From JAIBDK01 sp965261915 (GTDB lineage: Bacteria; Pseudomonadota; Gammaproteobacteria; Arenicellales; Poriferihabitantaceae), in NCBI GenBank assembly GCA_965261915.1, contig CBDHDW010000004.1, positions 62,001-126,000 on the forward strand: a DNA stretch of 64,000 bases. Direction: 5' to 3'. The position numbers and the translations under genes are program-made. The notes under the pieces are model-generated. The model was not told the DNA's origin. It made no database searches and saw nothing but the letters and a program-made list of their open reading frames with translations. Positions 62,208 to 64,000 of this stretch are shown here, in pieces (positions within the stretch are counted from its first letter, which is position 1; each line of letters begins with the position of its first letter).

Positions 62208-62587
62208 ATGAAACTTCTGACCAAAACCCACCGTATGCAACTGCTCGCCAACGGGCGCACTATGGCGCAGGCGGATATTTCCGGAACCGTAAAACCGGTT
62301 GTTAAACTGTTCATGCCGGATGGCGGGGCCACGTGGCTGCTGGCTGGTTGGAACCGGAGGATCCTGATATCGCTTTTGGACTCTGCGATTTGGGCCTGGG
62401 TTGCGCTGAACTCGGCACCGTCACCTTAAGCGAGATTGCCAACTTGCGTGGGGTCTTGGGTCTGCCGCTTCTCGGGCATGTAATGCCCTTCCAGCCAATG
62501 GTCGAGCGTGATCGCTTTTTCAAGGCGGACCGCAGCCTGTCTGATTATGCCAAAGTGGCCCGTGACGCAGGCTATATTGCCGCCTGA
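62208..62587 (+). pseudogene. DUF2958 gene with a one-base deletion and an in-frame palindromic insertion
   Basis: DUF2958 proteins (about 110 residues) start MKLLTKTHRMQLLANGR and go on KPVVKLFMPDGGATWLLA. Here the frame breaks near 62343: the expected AELEPEDPDIAFGLCDLG needs one more base between GCTG and GTTGG. The second part continues in another frame to 62587. Within it, between GLP and VERDRFF, which are adjacent in relatives, 11 residues (LLGHVMPFQPM) come from the palindromic sequence at 62468-62500. The gene is preceded by AAGGAAACACC. Probably inactive. Confidence 0.8.
62468..62500 (+). repeat. Palindromic element copy D inside the DUF2958 gene
   Basis: Thirty-three nt: CTTCTCGGGCATGTAATGCC, then CTTCCAGCCAATG. 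Shares its core and its end (CC-G-C-ATG) with copy A. As 33 is divisible by three it keeps the local frame and adds 11 residues, as Rickettsia palindromic elements do. Confidence 0.78.
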
Positions 62588-62798
62588 CACAGACCACTAA
62601 CACAGACACGGAGACATGGGCGCGGGGCTGGCATCAGCGGTCCCGCGTTCATCCACGCCAGATTGCAACCATCAGTCTTTTCCGGCCCCGTCATCGCTTC
62701 CCGACAACTGTCGCGCCCGGCTCCCTAAAGAAAAGAGCGGGGCTTTTGGTTTTTGTGATTCCAATGGGGGATCGAGAAACACAAAATGGAGAAACACG
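62588..62798. other. Gap between DUF2958 and parB
   Basis: No frame of interest on the plus strand. It includes GAGCGGGGCTTTTGGTTTTT near 62737, a possible weak terminator, and the promoter and ribosome binding site (GGAG) of parB. Confidence 0.35.
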
Positions 62799-64000
62799 AT
62801 GACCACCCAAAATATGAACACCCTGCTGAGCGATTGCCGGATTGCCCTGAACAAGCTGACCCTGCATCCGCGCAACGTGCGGGCCGGCAGTATTACGGCC
62901 TATGCGGCGGCGGCGATCACACCGCTGGCGGCCAATATCGCCCTGCGCGGCTTGCTGCAACCGCTCGTGGTGCAAAAGCTTGAGGATGGCACTTACGGCG
63001 TTGTTGGCGGTGGCCGCCGTCTGGCCGCGCTCAAGACACTGGCGGAAGATAAAGCCGCCAAAGGCTTCGGGAAATCCATGAAAGTGGCCTGTCGGGAGAT
63101 GTCCGGCGACGAGGTTGCGCTGTCCACCGTGAGCTATTCGGAGAATGCGTTGCAACTGCCGATGGATGCGCTGGATCGCTATGAGGCGTTTGCCGCGATG
63201 CGCGATCAGGATGGTGCAAGCATTGATCTGATCGCGCGCAGTTTTGCGATTACAGAACGGCAGGTGAGGGAAGCCCTGCGTCTGGGCAATATCCACGTCG
63301 ATATCCGCGATGCGCACCGATCCGGTCAAATCAACCTTGAAGCCTTGCGGGCGTTCGATGCGCACCCGGATCCAGAGGTGCAGCTGGAAACCTTCACCGG
63401 TCTCGCACAGGAACACGGGGCTGTCACATCCTGGCAGGTGCGCCAAGCGTTTCAAAACCGCTGGGTGCGGGTTGGCGATGCGGTTGGCGCGTTTGTGCGC
63501 GAAGCTTATATCGCCGCAGGGGGCGAGGTTCTGGCCGATCTGATCGAGGAGGACAGTATTCTGGCCGACAACAGCCTGATCACCAAACTGCTGGCCGAAG
63601 ACCTTCAGGCGCGCGCGGAGGCAGAACGGGCGCGGCTTGGCTTTGCCTGGGCGGAATATCGCACAGAAGCCCGCCGGGACAGTTTCAGCGATTACGGGCG
63701 GCTCTATCCTGAGGCGCTTGATCTCGATGACGCCACGCAAGCCAGGGTGGATCAATTGACCGAAGAGTTGGATGCGATCAGTGCAGACTATGAAGCGTCC
63801 CCGGATGCCGAGGCCGAAGCCGCACTTGAGGCCCGTCACGCGGTGCTTGAGGCGGAGATCGATGCGTTGACGCAAGGCTACAGCGCAGGCGATCTGGGGC
63901 TTGGCGGTGTTATCGCGGTCTGGGACCGGTGCGAGGTGAAGTTTTTTGGCGGCATGGTACGGCCGGAACAAATGCCGGATCGCAATACGGACGATCAGGT
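62799..64000 (+). CDS. ParB-like partition/nuclease-domain protein, 3' end outside the window
   Basis: At least 400 residues from MTTQNMNTLLSDCRIALNKL. The ParB N-terminal domain is in LTLHPRNVRAGSITAYAAAA, ALRGLLQPLVVQKLEDGTYG and VVGGGRRLAALKTL; the ENALQLPMDALDRYEAF and helix-turn-helix DLIARSFAITERQVREALRL segments follow. After residue 260 it is acidic and helical. It resembles the 600-700-residue ParB-family proteins of alphaproteobacterial plasmids. Still open at 64000. High GC content, unlike the parA at 39845, so they are probably not partners. Confidence 0.92.
   Translation, partial: MTTQNMNTLLSDCRIALNKLTLHPRNVRAGSITAYAAAAITPLAANIALRGLLQPLVVQKLEDGTYGVVGGGRRLAALKTLAEDKAAKGFGKSMKVACREMSGDEVALSTVSYSENALQLPMDALDRYEAFAAMRDQDGASIDLIARSFAITERQVREALRLGNIHVDIRDAHRSGQINLEALRAFDAHPDPEVQLETFTGLAQEHGAVTSWQVRQAFQNRWVRVGDAVGAFVREAYIAAGGEVLADLIEEDSILADNSLITKLLAEDLQARAEAERARLGFAWAEYRTEARRDSFSDYGRLYPEALDLDDATQARVDQLTEELDAISADYEASPDAEAEAALEARHAVLEAEIDALTQGYSAGDLGLGGVIAVWDRCEVKFFGGMVRPEQMPDRNTDDQ

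Noticed and set aside
62691..63971. A 426-residue open frame on the minus strand
   Set aside because: It is antisense to the ParB-like gene that starts at 62799 and runs off the window. The ParB frame has clear domain motifs; the antisense frame is a by-product of high-GC codon use and has no recognisable content.

Overview
The window looks like part of a large, heavily rearranged alphaproteobacterial replicon, probably a plasmid or chromid, or a plasmid-derived island, of a marine Rhodobacterales-like bacterium. The assignment rests on an aerobic CO dehydrogenase (cox) operon, a malonate operon with a TRAP transporter, and a set of accessory genes typical of alphaproteobacterial plasmids (ParA, ParB, DUF1612/HTH, DUF2958, DUF6878, DUF6915, WGR, two toxin-antitoxin pairs, two serine recombinases, a Rep_3 remnant). 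I saw no rRNA, tRNA or CRISPR array. Species cannot be named from the sequence.

Layout. 1-1.7 kb: a dead IS256 transposase and a fragment of a PRiA4-ORF3 gene that truncate an XdhC/CoxI gene. 1.7-10.8 kb: cox operon on the minus strand (coxC, then coxM-S-L-D-E-F, a MobA-like gene and coxG). A perfect 21-bp-spaced direct repeat lies between coxC (MHYT-LytTR regulator) and coxM. 11-23 kb: accessory zone with IS wreckage (IS630, ISNCY, ISAzo13, Tn3, IS200), remnants of defence-type genes (HNH, PD-(D/E)XK, AAA-TOPRIM split by IS200), a Tat-exported ferritin-like protein and a porin gene whose 5' end is a 22.5-unit CTGC repeat. 22.8-33 kb: malonate operon (matA, matB, amidase, dctP, dctQ, dctM) with divergent matR. 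33-47.6 kb: IS-rich plasmid backbone (ISKra4, two IS630 twins, ISAs1, parA, vapBC, resolvases, DUF genes). 47.6-59.1 kb: capsule locus on the minus strand (kpsE-M-T export, CDP-polyol synthesis, three polyol-phosphate transferase-like proteins, a Wza/KpsD-like protein). 59.1-60.7 kb: a 3'-truncated adhesin/autotransporter gene with a 13-C tract at its 5' end. 60.9-64 kb: plasmid backbone resumes (DUF6915 copy, Phd-PemK pair, broken DUF2958, ParB running off the end).

How it works together. CoxMSL oxidises CO, CoxDEFG and the MobA/XdhC-like proteins mature the Mo-Cu cofactor, and CoxC is the likely membrane CO-responsive regulator. The mat operon would import a malonate-type acid, activate it to malonyl-CoA and decarboxylate it to acetyl-CoA under MatR control. 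The capsule locus would make CDP-ribitol (or a similar CDP-polyol) and build a teichoic-acid-like capsule exported by an ABC/KpsE/Wza route. It lies between two 397-bp direct repeats, suggesting cassette-like acquisition.

Most notable: two independent slipped-strand switches (CTGC repeat in a porin gene, poly-C in an adhesin gene), both apparently OFF here; a 33-37 nt palindromic sequence present four times, two of them inside coding regions; the candidate CoxC operator; and the repeat-bounded polyol-phosphate capsule locus.
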